Shown here piece after piece: positions 52,077-61,599 of a stretch of 64,000 nt of DNA; the first letter of the stretch is position 1; each line of letters begins with the position of its first letter. The notes beneath the pieces are model-generated. The model was not told the DNA's origin and ran no database searches. It was given only the letters and a program-made list of their open reading frames with translations. This stretch comes from CAYRHJ01 sp964424105 (lineage in GTDB: Bacteria; Planctomycetota; Phycisphaerae; UBA1845), in the NCBI GenBank assembly GCA_964424105.1, contig CAYRHJ010000038.1, positions 62,001 through 126,000 on the forward strand. Direction: 5' to 3'. Both the position numbers and the translations under genes were made by a program.

Positions 52077-54166
52077 AGGTTGACCCGAAACGACGTCCCA
52101 TGGTGTTGAGTCGCAGGTCGGACATAAGGCCGCCACTATTGCTGCTGGCCGCCATGGTCATCAGCGTCCCGGTCGGTGACGCGATCAGCCAGCCGCGCGA
52201 TCGCGCTTCGGAAACGATCGAACCGGGCTTTTTTCACTTGCGCCGGGCGCAACCCTATCTGTTATTCGAAGCGAACGCCGAACAGCATCGAGTGCGATCG
52301 AAGGACGGACGTGGCCAAGTGAATGCCCGGCAAGTGAATCGACGAGGTTTTGTTCATCAGCTCATTGGATTGGATGTCGCGGGAGACGCGGTTCATCCTT
52401 ACCTGTTCGATTTCGCGGGCAGTTTCGCGGTGGGTTACACGGGGAGTTGGTTTCGCGAGGAGACCTTGACGGGTACGGATAGCGATCGGGCCGATGGGTT
52501 TTTGCACGAATTCGATCTGCGCGGTGAATTCCTGAAGACCAAGCCCGTTTCCGGCAGCGTTTACGGTTCACGTCGGGAGGAACGCATCGGTCGATTGTTT
52601 CTGCCCAGTCTGCGTGACGTCCGCACGGAATGGGGCACATCGTGGACCTACAGACATGACACGTTTCCCATGCACCTGAGCTTCGAACGCCTGGACACGG
52701 ATCGAACGGGAAATCGGGATCGCATCGACGACGAACGAATTCGGGAGGATCGATTTCGATTCGGTGGGGATTGGAAGATCGACGGTGATCATCACAAGAT
52801 CAGCTATGAATACGAGCACGGTCGTACGCAGCAGGAATTTCAGGGATCGGCGTTTGATTTCGACACCACGCGCGACCAGATTCGATTCGAACACGATATG
52901 GAATTCGGATCGGACCGGCAACACCGCTGGAACACCGTGTTCAGGTATCAGGAGGAATCCGGCGACTTGGCGGAGGACATTTTTGAGATTCGACCCGAAT
53001 TGACGTTGCAACACACGCCCGACTTGTCGACCCGCTACAGTTATGATTTCCGCCTGGATCGCTACGACGGCGTCGAGGTGGAATTGCATCGATTTGACTT
53101 CGGTGTCAGGCATCAGTTCCTGAAGAACCTGACGACCGTGTTCAACGCGTTCGGATTGGAGGAACGGACCGAGGACGACGTCGAAACCACGCAGGGCGGG
53201 GGATCGATCGATTGGCATTACACGCGCTCCAATCCTTTCGGACGATTGAATGCCGAGCTGGGGTTGGCCGTCGATTCCGAACGAACGCGGGGCGACAACG
53301 GGCCGCGGGCCGTGCGGAACGAATCGGGGACTTTTCGCGAACCGCTCCCGCTTTTTCTGGTCAAGCCCAACGTGATTCCGACGTCCATTCTGGTCACCGA
53401 CTTGACTGGCCGACAGATTTATCGACCGGGCTTGGATTACACCATCAGTCGCGCTTCGGACCGCACCGCGTTGTTCCGCGTACCCAGCGGTCGGATCGCG
53501 AATGAGCAAACGGTGGCCATCGATTATCGCGTGCAAACACCGGCGAAGGGTCGGATCGATACGACGCGCGTGGATTTCGGCGTCGAGCAAGTCTTCGATT
53601 CGGGATTCACGCCCTATTACCGATTCAATTACCGTCATCAGGAGGTGGATGCATCACGCGGTTTTCCGTTCTTCGCTGATCGGACGGACCAACATCGACT
53701 GGGATTCAGCTACACCAAGCCCGATTGGTCATTGACCGGCGAATTTGAAGTGTTCGATGACACGGTCGACCCTTTCAAGGCCTTTCGTCTGGGTGGCAGC
53801 GCGGTTCTGCACCGCACGGAAACGCAGCTTCTGGATTTTCGCCTGAATTTTTCGCAGTATTTTTTCGAAGGCGGATTTGAAGATCGAGAAGTCTCGGAAG
53901 TTCTCGTCAACGCGCGGCACGAACGGCGTTTCGACCCACGCTGGAGCGGAACGATCAATGCCACCTATCGCTGGGAAGAAAACTCCGTACGCGGCACGAC
54001 CAACGGTTTGGATCTGGAGGCTGGGTTGATCTACGCTAACGGAAACACAACCCTTGAATTCACCCTGGAATACGATGTGTTAAGAATCGCCGGCTCGAAG
54101 GAAGATTCCATCGGTGCCTGGGTTACAATGCGCTGGGACTTCGAAGACTTGATGCGATTGAATTGA
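52073..54166 (+). CDS. Outer-membrane beta-barrel protein of the cytochrome cluster
   Basis: This 697-aa protein has a signal peptide (LLLLAAMVISVPVGDAIS). The rest is rich in alternating hydrophobic/polar strands with aromatic girdles (LSFERLDTDR, TRYSYDFRLDRYDG, WSGTINATYRWEEN, LEFTLEYDVLR), which is the pattern of a large beta barrel. It ends in MRWDFEDLMRLN without a C-terminal Phe. There are no CxxCH motifs. Flanked by a penta-heme lipoprotein and an NHL lipoprotein, it is the obvious candidate for the pore of a porin-cytochrome conduit. MtrB/PioB identity is not shown by sequence. It overlaps both neighbours. Confidence 0.78.
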   Translation: MKVDPKRRPMVLSRRSDIRPPLLLLAAMVISVPVGDAISQPRDRASETIEPGFFHLRRAQPYLLFEANAEQHRVRSKDGRGQVNARQVNRRGFVHQLIGLDVAGDAVHPYLFDFAGSFAVGYTGSWFREETLTGTDSDRADGFLHEFDLRGEFLKTKPVSGSVYGSRREERIGRLFLPSLRDVRTEWGTSWTYRHDTFPMHLSFERLDTDRTGNRDRIDDERIREDRFRFGGDWKIDGDHHKISYEYEHGRTQQEFQGSAFDFDTTRDQIRFEHDMEFGSDRQHRWNTVFRYQEESGDLAEDIFEIRPELTLQHTPDLSTRYSYDFRLDRYDGVEVELHRFDFGVRHQFLKNLTTVFNAFGLEERTEDDVETTQGGGSIDWHYTRSNPFGRLNAELGLAVDSERTRGDNGPRAVRNESGTFREPLPLFLVKPNVIPTSILVTDLTGRQIYRPGLDYTISRASDRTALFRVPSGRIANEQTVAIDYRVQTPAKGRIDTTRVDFGVEQVFDSGFTPYYRFNYRHQEVDASRGFPFFADRTDQHRLGFSYTKPDWSLTGEFEVFDDTVDPFKAFRLGGSAVLHRTETQLLDFRLNFSQYFFEGGFEDREVSEVLVNARHERRFDPRWSGTINATYRWEENSVRGTTNGLDLEAGLIYANGNTTLEFTLEYDVLRIAGSKEDSIGAWVTMRWDFEDLMRLN

Positions 54167-55251
54167 TGCATGAAATGGCTTGCCTGACAGGAATCAAAAA
54201 CATCGCCCTGCCCTGGGGCGCGAGGTCGACGCTTTTGCTATCGTGCACCTTGAGCGCATGTGCCAGACCCGCGGGGCCTATCTTTCTGGCGCAGCCATCC
54301 CCAATCGTTTGGCCACTGCCGCCCGACCCGCCGCGGATTCAATTCCTAGGGGAAATCCGGGGTGGTCAGGATCTGTCACCCGCCAAAACCGGCTGGCAGG
54401 TCTTCGCCGAATACCTGCGAGGTTTCGAAGGCCGGCCCATGCCGTTCGTCCGACCGCACGACGTCGCGATCGGAACCGACGAGAGCGTGTACGTGGCCGA
54501 TTCCGGGGCGGCGTGCGTGCACGTGTTGAATCTGAACACGCGTTCATACCGCGTTATTCGCGATGCGGGTGACGAACGTCTGGTTACCCCGGTCGCGGTG
54601 ACGCTGGGACGGGCAAGCCTGTTCGTCGCGGACGCCACAAAAAAAGCGGTCTATGAATACACCCTCGACGGCGAATTTCGTTCACGGGTGACCGTCGAGG
54701 TCAATCGACCTGCCGGACTTGCCTATTGCGAATCCAACGATCGTCTATACGTCGTCGATTCCGCCGAACACCGCTGCGTTATCTTGCAGCGGAGTTCAGA
54801 CCTCGCAACCGGGTGGGCAACCGTCCGGACATTTGGTGGGCGGGGGTCGGACCCAGGCAGATTCAACTATCCTACCCACGCAGTCTGCGATCCTGCCCTG
54901 GGGTTGCTGATCAGCGACACGCTGAATTTTCGCGTCCAGCGGTTTGATTTGGATGGACAATTTCAATCCAGCATCGGAAAAAAAGGAAATGGCGCGGGGG
55001 ATTTTTCGCTGCCCAAGGGTTTGGCCGTCGACCGGGACGGTCACATCTACGTCGTTGACGCCCAGTTCGAAAACATTCAACTGTTTCGCCCGGACGGGCG
55101 GCTGTTGCTGGCGGTGGGCGGTGAAGGTGACGGAGCCGGTTCGTTTTCCGTACCCAACGGTATCGCGATTGACCTGCAACAGCGCATTTGGGTGGCGGAT
55201 GGGTACAATCGACGATTGCAGGTGTTTCAGTACTTGGGTGACGCCTCATGA
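54166..55251 (+). CDS. NHL-repeat beta-propeller lipoprotein, first
   Basis: This ~361-aa protein has a lipobox (SCTLSAC) and about six NHL blades, with repeats such as PHDVAIGTDESVYVADSG, PAGLAYCESNDRLYVVDS and PKGLAVDRDGHIYVVDAQ. NHL propellers are protein-interaction or ligand-binding scaffolds. The start ATG touches the barrel stop, and its end overlaps the next gene by four bases. The second NHL lipoprotein at the cluster's end has a similar plan. Confidence 0.87.
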   Translation: MHEMACLTGIKNIALPWGARSTLLLSCTLSACARPAGPIFLAQPSPIVWPLPPDPPRIQFLGEIRGGQDLSPAKTGWQVFAEYLRGFEGRPMPFVRPHDVAIGTDESVYVADSGAACVHVLNLNTRSYRVIRDAGDERLVTPVAVTLGRASLFVADATKKAVYEYTLDGEFRSRVTVEVNRPAGLAYCESNDRLYVVDSAEHRCVILQRSSDLATGWATVRTFGGRGSDPGRFNYPTHAVCDPALGLLISDTLNFRVQRFDLDGQFQSSIGKKGNGAGDFSLPKGLAVDRDGHIYVVDAQFENIQLFRPDGRLLLAVGGEGDGAGSFSVPNGIAIDLQQRIWVADGYNRRLQVFQYLGDAS

Positions 55252-56996
55252 CGTGGATCAAGACTTCTGGTGCAATACCACGGGCGGCTTGGATGCTGAT
55301 GATGCTCCCGCTGGTCGTGCAGGCCGATGACAGCGTCGTGAATTCCGCGCACGACTTGTCCGCCCGCGGACCGGGGCCCATCCGCGCCCACGATGAAACA
55401 CGCATTTGCATTTTCTGTCATGCTCCGCACAACGCCCAGCCGCAGACGCCATTATGGAATCGCCAGTCGCCGCTATCGAACTATCGAATCTATGAAAGCA
55501 GCACGCTGGATGCGCGGGTCGATCAGCCCACCGGCCCGTCGAAAATGTGTTTAAGCTGTCACGATGGAGCGCTGGCCTTGGGGGCGGTGCTGAGCGAGCC
55601 GGAAATGCATCCCATTCTAACAACGCCGCGAACCGTTCCGCCCGGCCCAGCGGATTTGACAAGCGATTTATCGGACGATCACCCCATCGGGTTTCGATAC
55701 GATCGCGCTTTGGCATTTGCCGACCCCCAGCTTCGCGTGCCCGAGCTGCTCTCGCGTGAATTGCCCCTCGGCAAACACGGCGAGGTGCACTGCACGACCT
55801 GCCACGATCCCCATAACAACAAGCAGGGCGATTTTCTGAGAATCACAGATCGCCGTGGGGCGGTGTGTCTGACGTGCCACGATATGAAGGGATGGCATGG
55901 CAGCGGGCACGCGACCAGCAACGCCAGGGTCAGCGGTCGGCGCGTGGATCCACGGGAGGAGTTGAAATACCACACCGTGGCCGACAACGCCTGCCTGAAT
56001 TGCCACAAGATTCACGGCGCCACGGAACGGGAGCGCCTATTGCGATTCAAGCAGGAAGAATCCAATTGCCTGAATTGTCATGACGGGTCGGTGGCGCGCA
56101 CCAATATCCTGGCGGACATACGCAAGCGCTCCGCACACCCGGTGTTCCTGCGAACCGGCGTTCACGATCCCGATGAAGACCCTTTCACCGCGCGCCGACA
56201 CGTGGAGTGTTCCGATTGTCACAATCCACACGACGTCGCACCGGCCACCTCCGCCAACCCGCTGGGCAGTCGAGGTTTATTGGCGTCCGGCACGAGCATG
56301 CACGTACCGGGAGTGGATCGAAACGGCGTGCGGCTGGAGGACGCGCGATTGGGCTATGAAGTGTGCTTCCGCTGCCATGCCGATTCAACCGCACGACGCC
56401 GAGACGACATCCAGCGGCAGGTGTTTCAATCGAACACGCGATTGGAATTCCAAGTTGGCAATCCGTCGCATCACCCGGTGATCGGCCCGCGCCGCAATCC
56501 TGACGTGGTCAGCTTGATTTCACCGCTGCGCGTCGGCAGCATGATCACCTGCATCGATTGTCACAACAGCAACAATGCGGAGTCAGCCGGCGGCAACGGT
56601 CCGGAAGGTCCGCACGGTTCGATTTTCGAGCCGCTCCTGGTGGCCAACTACGAAACGCGAGACTTCACCACGGAAAGTCCACAGGCCTACGCACTGTGCT
56701 ATCGCTGTCACGACCGAAACAGCATTCTGAACAACGAGAGCTTTTCGCTTCACCGGACCCACATTGTCAAAGTCCAAGCCCCCTGCTCGGCCTGTCACGA
56801 TGCCCACGGCGTCAGTCAGTTTCAGAGTCGCGGAGGCGATCACACCAGCTTGATTAACTTCGACCTGTCCATCGTTCAGCCGGTGGACTCGCCCGCGGTC
56901 AATCGGATCGAATTTGAAGACACCGGACGCATGGAAGGCAATTGCACGTTGCGTTGCCACAGCGTGAATCACATTAAGTTTCCGTATTCGCAATGA
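55248..56996 (+). CDS. Dodeca-heme cytochrome c
   Basis: This 582-aa exported protein has 11 standard CxxCH sites (CIFCH, CLSCH, CTTCH, CLTCH, CLNCH twice, CSDCH, CFRCH, CIDCH, CYRCH, CSACH) and one CxxxCH site (CTLRCH near the C-terminus), so up to 12 hemes. A signal peptide ends near VVQADDS. Many extra His residues (HAPH, HDPHN, HNPHD, HDAHG) can be distal ligands. Overlaps the NHL gene by ATGA. Probably a periplasmic or cell-surface electron wire. Confidence 0.9.
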   Translation: MTWIKTSGAIPRAAWMLMMLPLVVQADDSVVNSAHDLSARGPGPIRAHDETRICIFCHAPHNAQPQTPLWNRQSPLSNYRIYESSTLDARVDQPTGPSKMCLSCHDGALALGAVLSEPEMHPILTTPRTVPPGPADLTSDLSDDHPIGFRYDRALAFADPQLRVPELLSRELPLGKHGEVHCTTCHDPHNNKQGDFLRITDRRGAVCLTCHDMKGWHGSGHATSNARVSGRRVDPREELKYHTVADNACLNCHKIHGATERERLLRFKQEESNCLNCHDGSVARTNILADIRKRSAHPVFLRTGVHDPDEDPFTARRHVECSDCHNPHDVAPATSANPLGSRGLLASGTSMHVPGVDRNGVRLEDARLGYEVCFRCHADSTARRRDDIQRQVFQSNTRLEFQVGNPSHHPVIGPRRNPDVVSLISPLRVGSMITCIDCHNSNNAESAGGNGPEGPHGSIFEPLLVANYETRDFTTESPQAYALCYRCHDRNSILNNESFSLHRTHIVKVQAPCSACHDAHGVSQFQSRGGDHTSLINFDLSIVQPVDSPAVNRIEFEDTGRMEGNCTLRCHSVNHIKFPYSQ

Positions 56997-57012
56997 CTCA
57001 ATAGGACACACG

Positions 57013-58176
57013 ATGTTCTTGACCAACGCAGAATTCCTGAAGCGAATCGCCGGACCCGCCGCAGGCCGTCATTCCGGCGCAGGCCGGAATCCAGCCGTCA
57101 CGGCGGTGACCTGGACTCCGGCTTTTGCCGGAGTGACGATGCAGGCCGCAATCGTGTTCGTAACGGTGTTGTCGGGACGAACCCTGGCCCAGGAAAGCAG
57201 ACCGGCATCGCCGGAGGGTTTCGTCGGGCAGGCTTGCTTGTCCGCGGGATGCCATGCATCCTTGGTCGAGCGACAACACGTGCATACGCCCCTGAAGCAA
57301 AACGACTGCGAATCTTGCCATCGGCAGACGAATGAACAAACCCACGAATTCGTGTTGACGGGTAACGGCGCCGACTTGTGCTACGAATGTCACGATCAGG
57401 ATGAACTGCAAGAAATGCCCGACGATTCGACCAGGTCCGCCACCCGCCATCAACCGTTCTTCGACGGGCAATGTCTCGCCTGTCACGATCCGCATTCAAG
57501 CAACCATCCCAACATACTGAGACAAGACGGGCGAAGCGGGCTGTGCATGGACTGTCATGAGGGCGACGTTGATCTCGACGGCGCGGTTCATGCCCCGATC
57601 GTGCAGAATGGGTGTCTCGGTTGTCATCAGGGACACAAGAGCGCCCTGGCGTCTCTCCTTTCCATGCCCTATCGCGAAGTTTGCAGCACGTGTCACGAAG
57701 ATACACTGCACGCCATGCGCGACCGATCAAGCGTCCACCCGCCCGCCGCTTCCAACGACTGCGCTTCTTGTCACGATCCGCATGCTTCCAGGCACGCGAA
57801 CTTGCTCATCGAAGCCTACCAACCAGACGCGTATGCGGCGGTGAAAGATCGGCAGTTGTACGCGCTGTGCTTCGAATGTCACGACGAGGATCTCATGGAC
57901 GAATCGGAGACGGATGTCGCGACCCGTTTCCGCAATGGAACCATGAATTTGCACTTTCTGCATGTTCATCGGGAACAAAAGGGGCGGGCATGTCGGCTTT
58001 GTCATGACGCGCACGCGTCCGATCAACCCCGTTTGATGCGTTCCGAGACGCAATGGGGCGATTGGAAAATGCGGCTGGACTTCATCGCCACCGAATCAGG
58101 CGGGAAATGTGGTCCCGGCTGCCACTCAGCCAAACAATACGACCACGAACGACCCGTCGATTACGGAGGCCGCTAG
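57013..58176 (+). CDS. Undeca-heme cytochrome c with a REP-like insertion in its leader
   Basis: This 387-aa protein has nine CxxCH sites (CESCH, CYECH, CLACH, CMDCH, CLGCH, CSTCH, CASCH, CFECH, CRLCH). It also has a CxxxxCH (CLSAGCH) at the start of the mature part and a CxxxCH (CGPGCH) near the end. Residues ~19-42 (GRHSGAGRNPAVTAV, then TPAFAGVT) are translated REP-like palindromes and split the leader from the hydrophobic core (AAIVFVTVLSGRTLAQ). Translation could start at 57013, or at ATG 57139, which has GGAG 5 bp upstream supplied by the repeat. Confidence 0.87.
   Translation: MFLTNAEFLKRIAGPAAGRHSGAGRNPAVTAVTWTPAFAGVTMQAAIVFVTVLSGRTLAQESRPASPEGFVGQACLSAGCHASLVERQHVHTPLKQNDCESCHRQTNEQTHEFVLTGNGADLCYECHDQDELQEMPDDSTRSATRHQPFFDGQCLACHDPHSSNHPNILRQDGRSGLCMDCHEGDVDLDGAVHAPIVQNGCLGCHQGHKSALASLLSMPYREVCSTCHEDTLHAMRDRSSVHPPAASNDCASCHDPHASRHANLLIEAYQPDAYAAVKDRQLYALCFECHDEDLMDESETDVATRFRNGTMNLHFLHVHREQKGRACRLCHDAHASDQPRLMRSETQWGDWKMRLDFIATESGGKCGPGCHSAKQYDHERPVDYGGR
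57067..57138 (+). repeat. Pair of REP-like palindromes inside a cytochrome gene
   Basis: Two palindromes in opposite orientation: 57067-57094 (CGTCATTCCGGC...GCCGGAATCCAG) and 57111-57138 (CTGGACTCCGGC...GCCGGAGTGACG). The same family is intergenic elsewhere. The frame is kept. Confidence 0.85.
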
Positions 58177-58187
58177 GGAGGCGAATC

Positions 58188-58790
58188 GTGTATTGCCGAA
58201 TCATTACGTACCTGTTGATCTTGCAGACGAACCCCTTGGCGGAGGCGCCGCGGGAACGCACGACCGGCATCGAAGGATCCAAGCACGACTTCTCGCGGCT
58301 TGGCCTTGGGCAGGGCGAATTGTGTTTGCCCTGTCACACGCCCCACGACGCCGCCGTACCGCAAGCAGGTGCGCTTTGGGATCATCAAGAATCCCAAAAC
58401 CGATCGATCAAGTTGTTCCAGGGGCGACCCGGTCAAGCCGGCCCCGGTACGTTGATGTGTCTCAGTTGTCATGACGGCAGCACCGCCGTCGATGCGTTTG
58501 GCGGTCGAACGGGCCACGTACGAATCCACGAATTCAGCCGCGAGCTTCGTTCCCTGATCGGGGCACACGGCGACCTGAGTTCCGATCATCCCGTCGGCAT
58601 CCCCTATCCCGAACACGACCGCACTTACCGATCCCGCGCCGAGGTTGAAGCCGACGGCTTGGTGACCCTGCCGAACGGTCAAGTCGAGTGCACTTCCTGC
58701 CACGACGTGCACAACCACTTCGGCCACGAAAAAATGCTGGTCAAGTCGAACGAGCGTAGCGCCCTGTGCCTGACCTGTCACCGAAAATAA
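58188..58790 (+). CDS. Tetra-heme cytochrome c
   Basis: This 200-aa exported protein has four CxxCH sites (CLPCH, CLSCH, CTSCH, CLTCH) and a short leader (ITYLLILQTNPLAEA). Its sequence around the first heme sites resembles the beginning of the dodeca-heme protein (SKHDFSRLG-GELCLPCHTPHDA; MCLSCHDGS). The GTG at 58188 has GGGAGG 7 bp upstream; the frame is open to 58053 inside the previous gene. It is 11 bp after the undeca-heme gene. Confidence 0.87.
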   Translation: MYCRIITYLLILQTNPLAEAPRERTTGIEGSKHDFSRLGLGQGELCLPCHTPHDAAVPQAGALWDHQESQNRSIKLFQGRPGQAGPGTLMCLSCHDGSTAVDAFGGRTGHVRIHEFSRELRSLIGAHGDLSSDHPVGIPYPEHDRTYRSRAEVEADGLVTLPNGQVECTSCHDVHNHFGHEKMLVKSNERSALCLTCHRK

Positions 58791-58806
58791 CGACGTCGCA
58801 AGTACG

Positions 58807-59925
58807 ATGATGAAACACACCAAATCACGTTGGGCTGCATCGATCGGTTGGTCTTTTGTCTGCGGCCTGCTCGGGGGATGCGCATCGGTTCCACTCGGCG
58901 ATTTGGACAAGACCCAACGGGCCACCCTGTATCCCGCCCCACCTGCCCAACCGCGCATCGCGTTCCTGACCGGTTTCGACAGCGCGGACTTAGCCCTACC
59001 GCCGAATAATCGGCTCCGTCAGTTTCTGTTCGGTCGCGGCGAAGTCGAATCGCTCCCCATCGTCAAGCCCTACGGATTGGCCGCCGGCCTGGAAACGCTC
59101 CTGATTTGCGACACACAACAATCGGTCGTGCACGTCATGAACTTTGCAACGGGTAGGTCCACGGTCTTGGGCGCCGGCGGGCGAGAGCCGCTGGTCAAGC
59201 CCGTTTCGGTTGCATTGGACGAAACCGGCCATCGATACGTCGCCGACGCCGGCCGCCAACAGATCGTTGTGTTTTCCCCTGACGACCAGCCGATTCGATC
59301 CCTCGGTGGATCGGTCGGGCACCCGTTCAAGCCTGTTGCGGTCGCGTGTGATCGCGACACGCTTCTGGTCGCCAACGGGGCCATGCGGCGCATCGAACGG
59401 ATCGACGCCATGACCGGAGAGCTTTTGGGCGTTCTTCCGTTGGCTGATGGCGACGCTCAAACCTATTGGCCCACCGGCATTGACCTCGACGATCAGGGCT
59501 TCGTGCTTGCAGTCGATCAGTTCAATGGCCGCGTTTTACGTTTAAGCGGCGACGGAAAACTCCATTGGTCGGTCGGTTCCGCAGGCAGCGGCGGCGGACA
59601 GTTCGCCCGCCCGCGACACGTAGCAGCAGGCCCGGATGGTATCTCCTACATTACCGACGCCGGCTTCCAACGGGTCCACATGTATGATGCAGATGGACGG
59701 TTGCTGATGCGCTTCGGAGGAGGCGGTGAAGCGCCGGGATCCCTGTCCCTGCCAGCCGGCATCGCCGTCGATTCGTCTTTGCTGCCGTATTTTCGCCGAT
59801 ACCTGCCTGACGGCTTTGACGCCGAATATCTCATCTTCGTCAGCGATCAATTCGGAGACCACAGAATCAACGTCTATGCCAAGGGACACATGTCACACGC
59901 CAGCGGTTCATCCTCGACCGAGTAG
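58807..59925 (+). CDS. NHL-repeat beta-propeller lipoprotein, second
   Basis: This 372-aa protein has a lipobox (GLLGGCAS), then a similar opening to the first NHL protein (AQPRIAFLTGF versus PPRIQFLGEI) and five to six propeller blades (PVSVALDETGHRYVADAG, PTGIDLDDQGFVLAVDQFN, PRHVAAGPDGISYITDAG). It is the last gene of the plus-strand cluster, 16 bp after the tetra-heme gene. The two NHL proteins are divergent paralogs that bracket three cytochromes. Confidence 0.87.
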   Translation: MMKHTKSRWAASIGWSFVCGLLGGCASVPLGDLDKTQRATLYPAPPAQPRIAFLTGFDSADLALPPNNRLRQFLFGRGEVESLPIVKPYGLAAGLETLLICDTQQSVVHVMNFATGRSTVLGAGGREPLVKPVSVALDETGHRYVADAGRQQIVVFSPDDQPIRSLGGSVGHPFKPVAVACDRDTLLVANGAMRRIERIDAMTGELLGVLPLADGDAQTYWPTGIDLDDQGFVLAVDQFNGRVLRLSGDGKLHWSVGSAGSGGGQFARPRHVAAGPDGISYITDAGFQRVHMYDADGRLLMRFGGGGEAPGSLSLPAGIAVDSSLLPYFRRYLPDGFDAEYLIFVSDQFGDHRINVYAKGHMSHASGSSSTE

Positions 59926-59928
59926 GGC

Positions 59929-61599
59929 TTAATCTTCGACAGGTGGCCCGTGCGTGCGGTCCTTGTCAGCCAACCCGAAAGTCTTGGTCGTCAGTCGCAG
60001 CGTGAATAGGGTTCCTTCAGGCGAACTCGTGACTTGAATTTCGCCATTTAGTTCCGAAATGATTTTCTGAGCCGCCGCCAATCCCAGACCCGTGCCGCGG
60101 TGGCCTTTCGTCGAATGAAACGCGTCGAATATCAAATCAATATCTTTCTCAGCGATGCCGGGGCCGTTGTCGGAGATGTCGATTTCCACGTTCCCATCTT
60201 CCGCCATGTATCGTGTGGTCACGGTGACGCGTCCCGCATCTTTCGGGACAGCCTCGATCGCGTTGATGACGATGTTGGTGATGACCTGGTGCAAGCCGTC
60301 AACGTCTACGGGACACGCCGGCAAGTCGTCGAGGTCCGTCAAGAGCATGACGGCCTTGTCGTCGGCTTGGCGCTGAATGAGCGCGACGACGTCGCTGACG
60401 ATTGAATTGATCTGGGCCATCTCGATCCGCGGCTGGCGGTCCTTGCTGAACGTAAGCATATTGCTGGCCAAACGATACGTATGTTCGAGATTGCGCTGCA
60501 CGATTTGCCAGCCGACTCGGACGTTTTCCAGGCTGCTTTGCCGCAAGGCCATTTGAATCACATCCGCGCCGCTTCGCATCCCTTGCAGGATATTCCGAAT
60601 GCTGTGCGAAAGGTTGGCCACGGTTTCACCCACCGCCGCCAGACGTTCATGGGCCATGCGAGATTGAATCAGTCGGGCGTTCTCGATGGCCATTCCCGCC
60701 ATCCGACCGATCGTGGTGACCAGCAGGAGCTGCTGCTGCGTGTAGGCGTGGTTGGCCATGCTGCAATCCAGGTGAATGATCCCCGCGACCCCCTCGCGCG
60801 TCAGCACCGGCACGCAGAGCACGCTGCGAAGTCCCAGTCGATGAATACTGCTGTCCTTGGTATCCGGCCCGAATCGGGAATCCGTCTGGGCATTGGCACA
60901 AAGCACCCCCTCCCTGGTTTTGAGGACGTGCTGAATAATGCGGCGGCTGGTGGTGATCTTGTCCAGTTGCGATCGATCACGCGTTCGATACCGAACCACA
61001 CGAGGCGACAGTTCACCGTTGTCGCCCTCGCGCATCAGGATAAACACCCGATCGACGTGCAGGTGGCTGAAGATGATATCCGTTGTTCGCTGAAGAAAAT
61101 CATCCACCGACGCGAACGAACCGATGGCCTCCGCTAATTGATAAATAATGTTCCAGGAGTGAACCGCCTCCGATGTTTCCGGGGACGCGAGAATGACGCT
61201 TTCATCGCTGGCGGTGGCGCTGGCCAAAATGGAAGAATCGAAATTGCGATCCCCGTCCTCCAATTCAACCATATCCTTCGTTCGCTGCGTGCCGATGAAG
61301 CTCTGCACCGATTCGTCGCCCGTGAACACCAGCAACGTGCCGCCCAAACGAATCTGATCGCCGTGCTTGATGTTGGTGACCTTGTGAACTCGGATCCCGT
61401 TGATATACGTGCCGTTCGAGCTATGCGCGTCCTCGATGGCCCACGTTCCGTTGGATTTGCGCAAGAGAGCGTGCTGTCTGGATATGGAATGGTCGGTCAG
61501 GGGGACCAGGTCGGACTCCCGTCCCAGAACCGTCGGTTCATCCCCGGTCCGAAACGTTTGGCCCTTATCGGGCCCTTGAAGAACGTAGAGTGTCGGCAC
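59929..61599 (-). CDS. FHA-GAF sensor histidine kinase
   Basis: This 556-aa soluble kinase has an N-terminal FHA domain (LGRES, SISRQHALL, SSNGTYING, residues ~20-95), a GAF domain (~150-310), an H-box (NLSHSIRNIL near 330) and a HATPase domain (NAIEAV, DNGPGI, GTGLGLAAAQK). The FHA domain suggests that it reads a phosphothreonine signal, for example from a Ser/Thr kinase such as those common in this group. It starts with GTG. It ends converging with the cytochrome cluster (3 bp between stops). No response regulator is adjacent. Confidence 0.9.
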   Translation of the reverse strand: MPTLYVLQGPDKGQTFRTGDEPTVLGRESDLVPLTDHSISRQHALLRKSNGTWAIEDAHSSNGTYINGIRVHKVTNIKHGDQIRLGGTLLVFTGDESVQSFIGTQRTKDMVELEDGDRNFDSSILASATASDESVILASPETSEAVHSWNIIYQLAEAIGSFASVDDFLQRTTDIIFSHLHVDRVFILMREGDNGELSPRVVRYRTRDRSQLDKITTSRRIIQHVLKTREGVLCANAQTDSRFGPDTKDSSIHRLGLRSVLCVPVLTREGVAGIIHLDCSMANHAYTQQQLLLVTTIGRMAGMAIENARLIQSRMAHERLAAVGETVANLSHSIRNILQGMRSGADVIQMALRQSSLENVRVGWQIVQRNLEHTYRLASNMLTFSKDRQPRIEMAQINSIVSDVVALIQRQADDKAVMLLTDLDDLPACPVDVDGLHQVITNIVINAIEAVPKDAGRVTVTTRYMAEDGNVEIDISDNGPGIAEKDIDLIFDAFHSTKGHRGTGLGLAAAQKIISELNGEIQVTSSPEGTLFTLRLTTKTFGLADKDRTHGPPVED

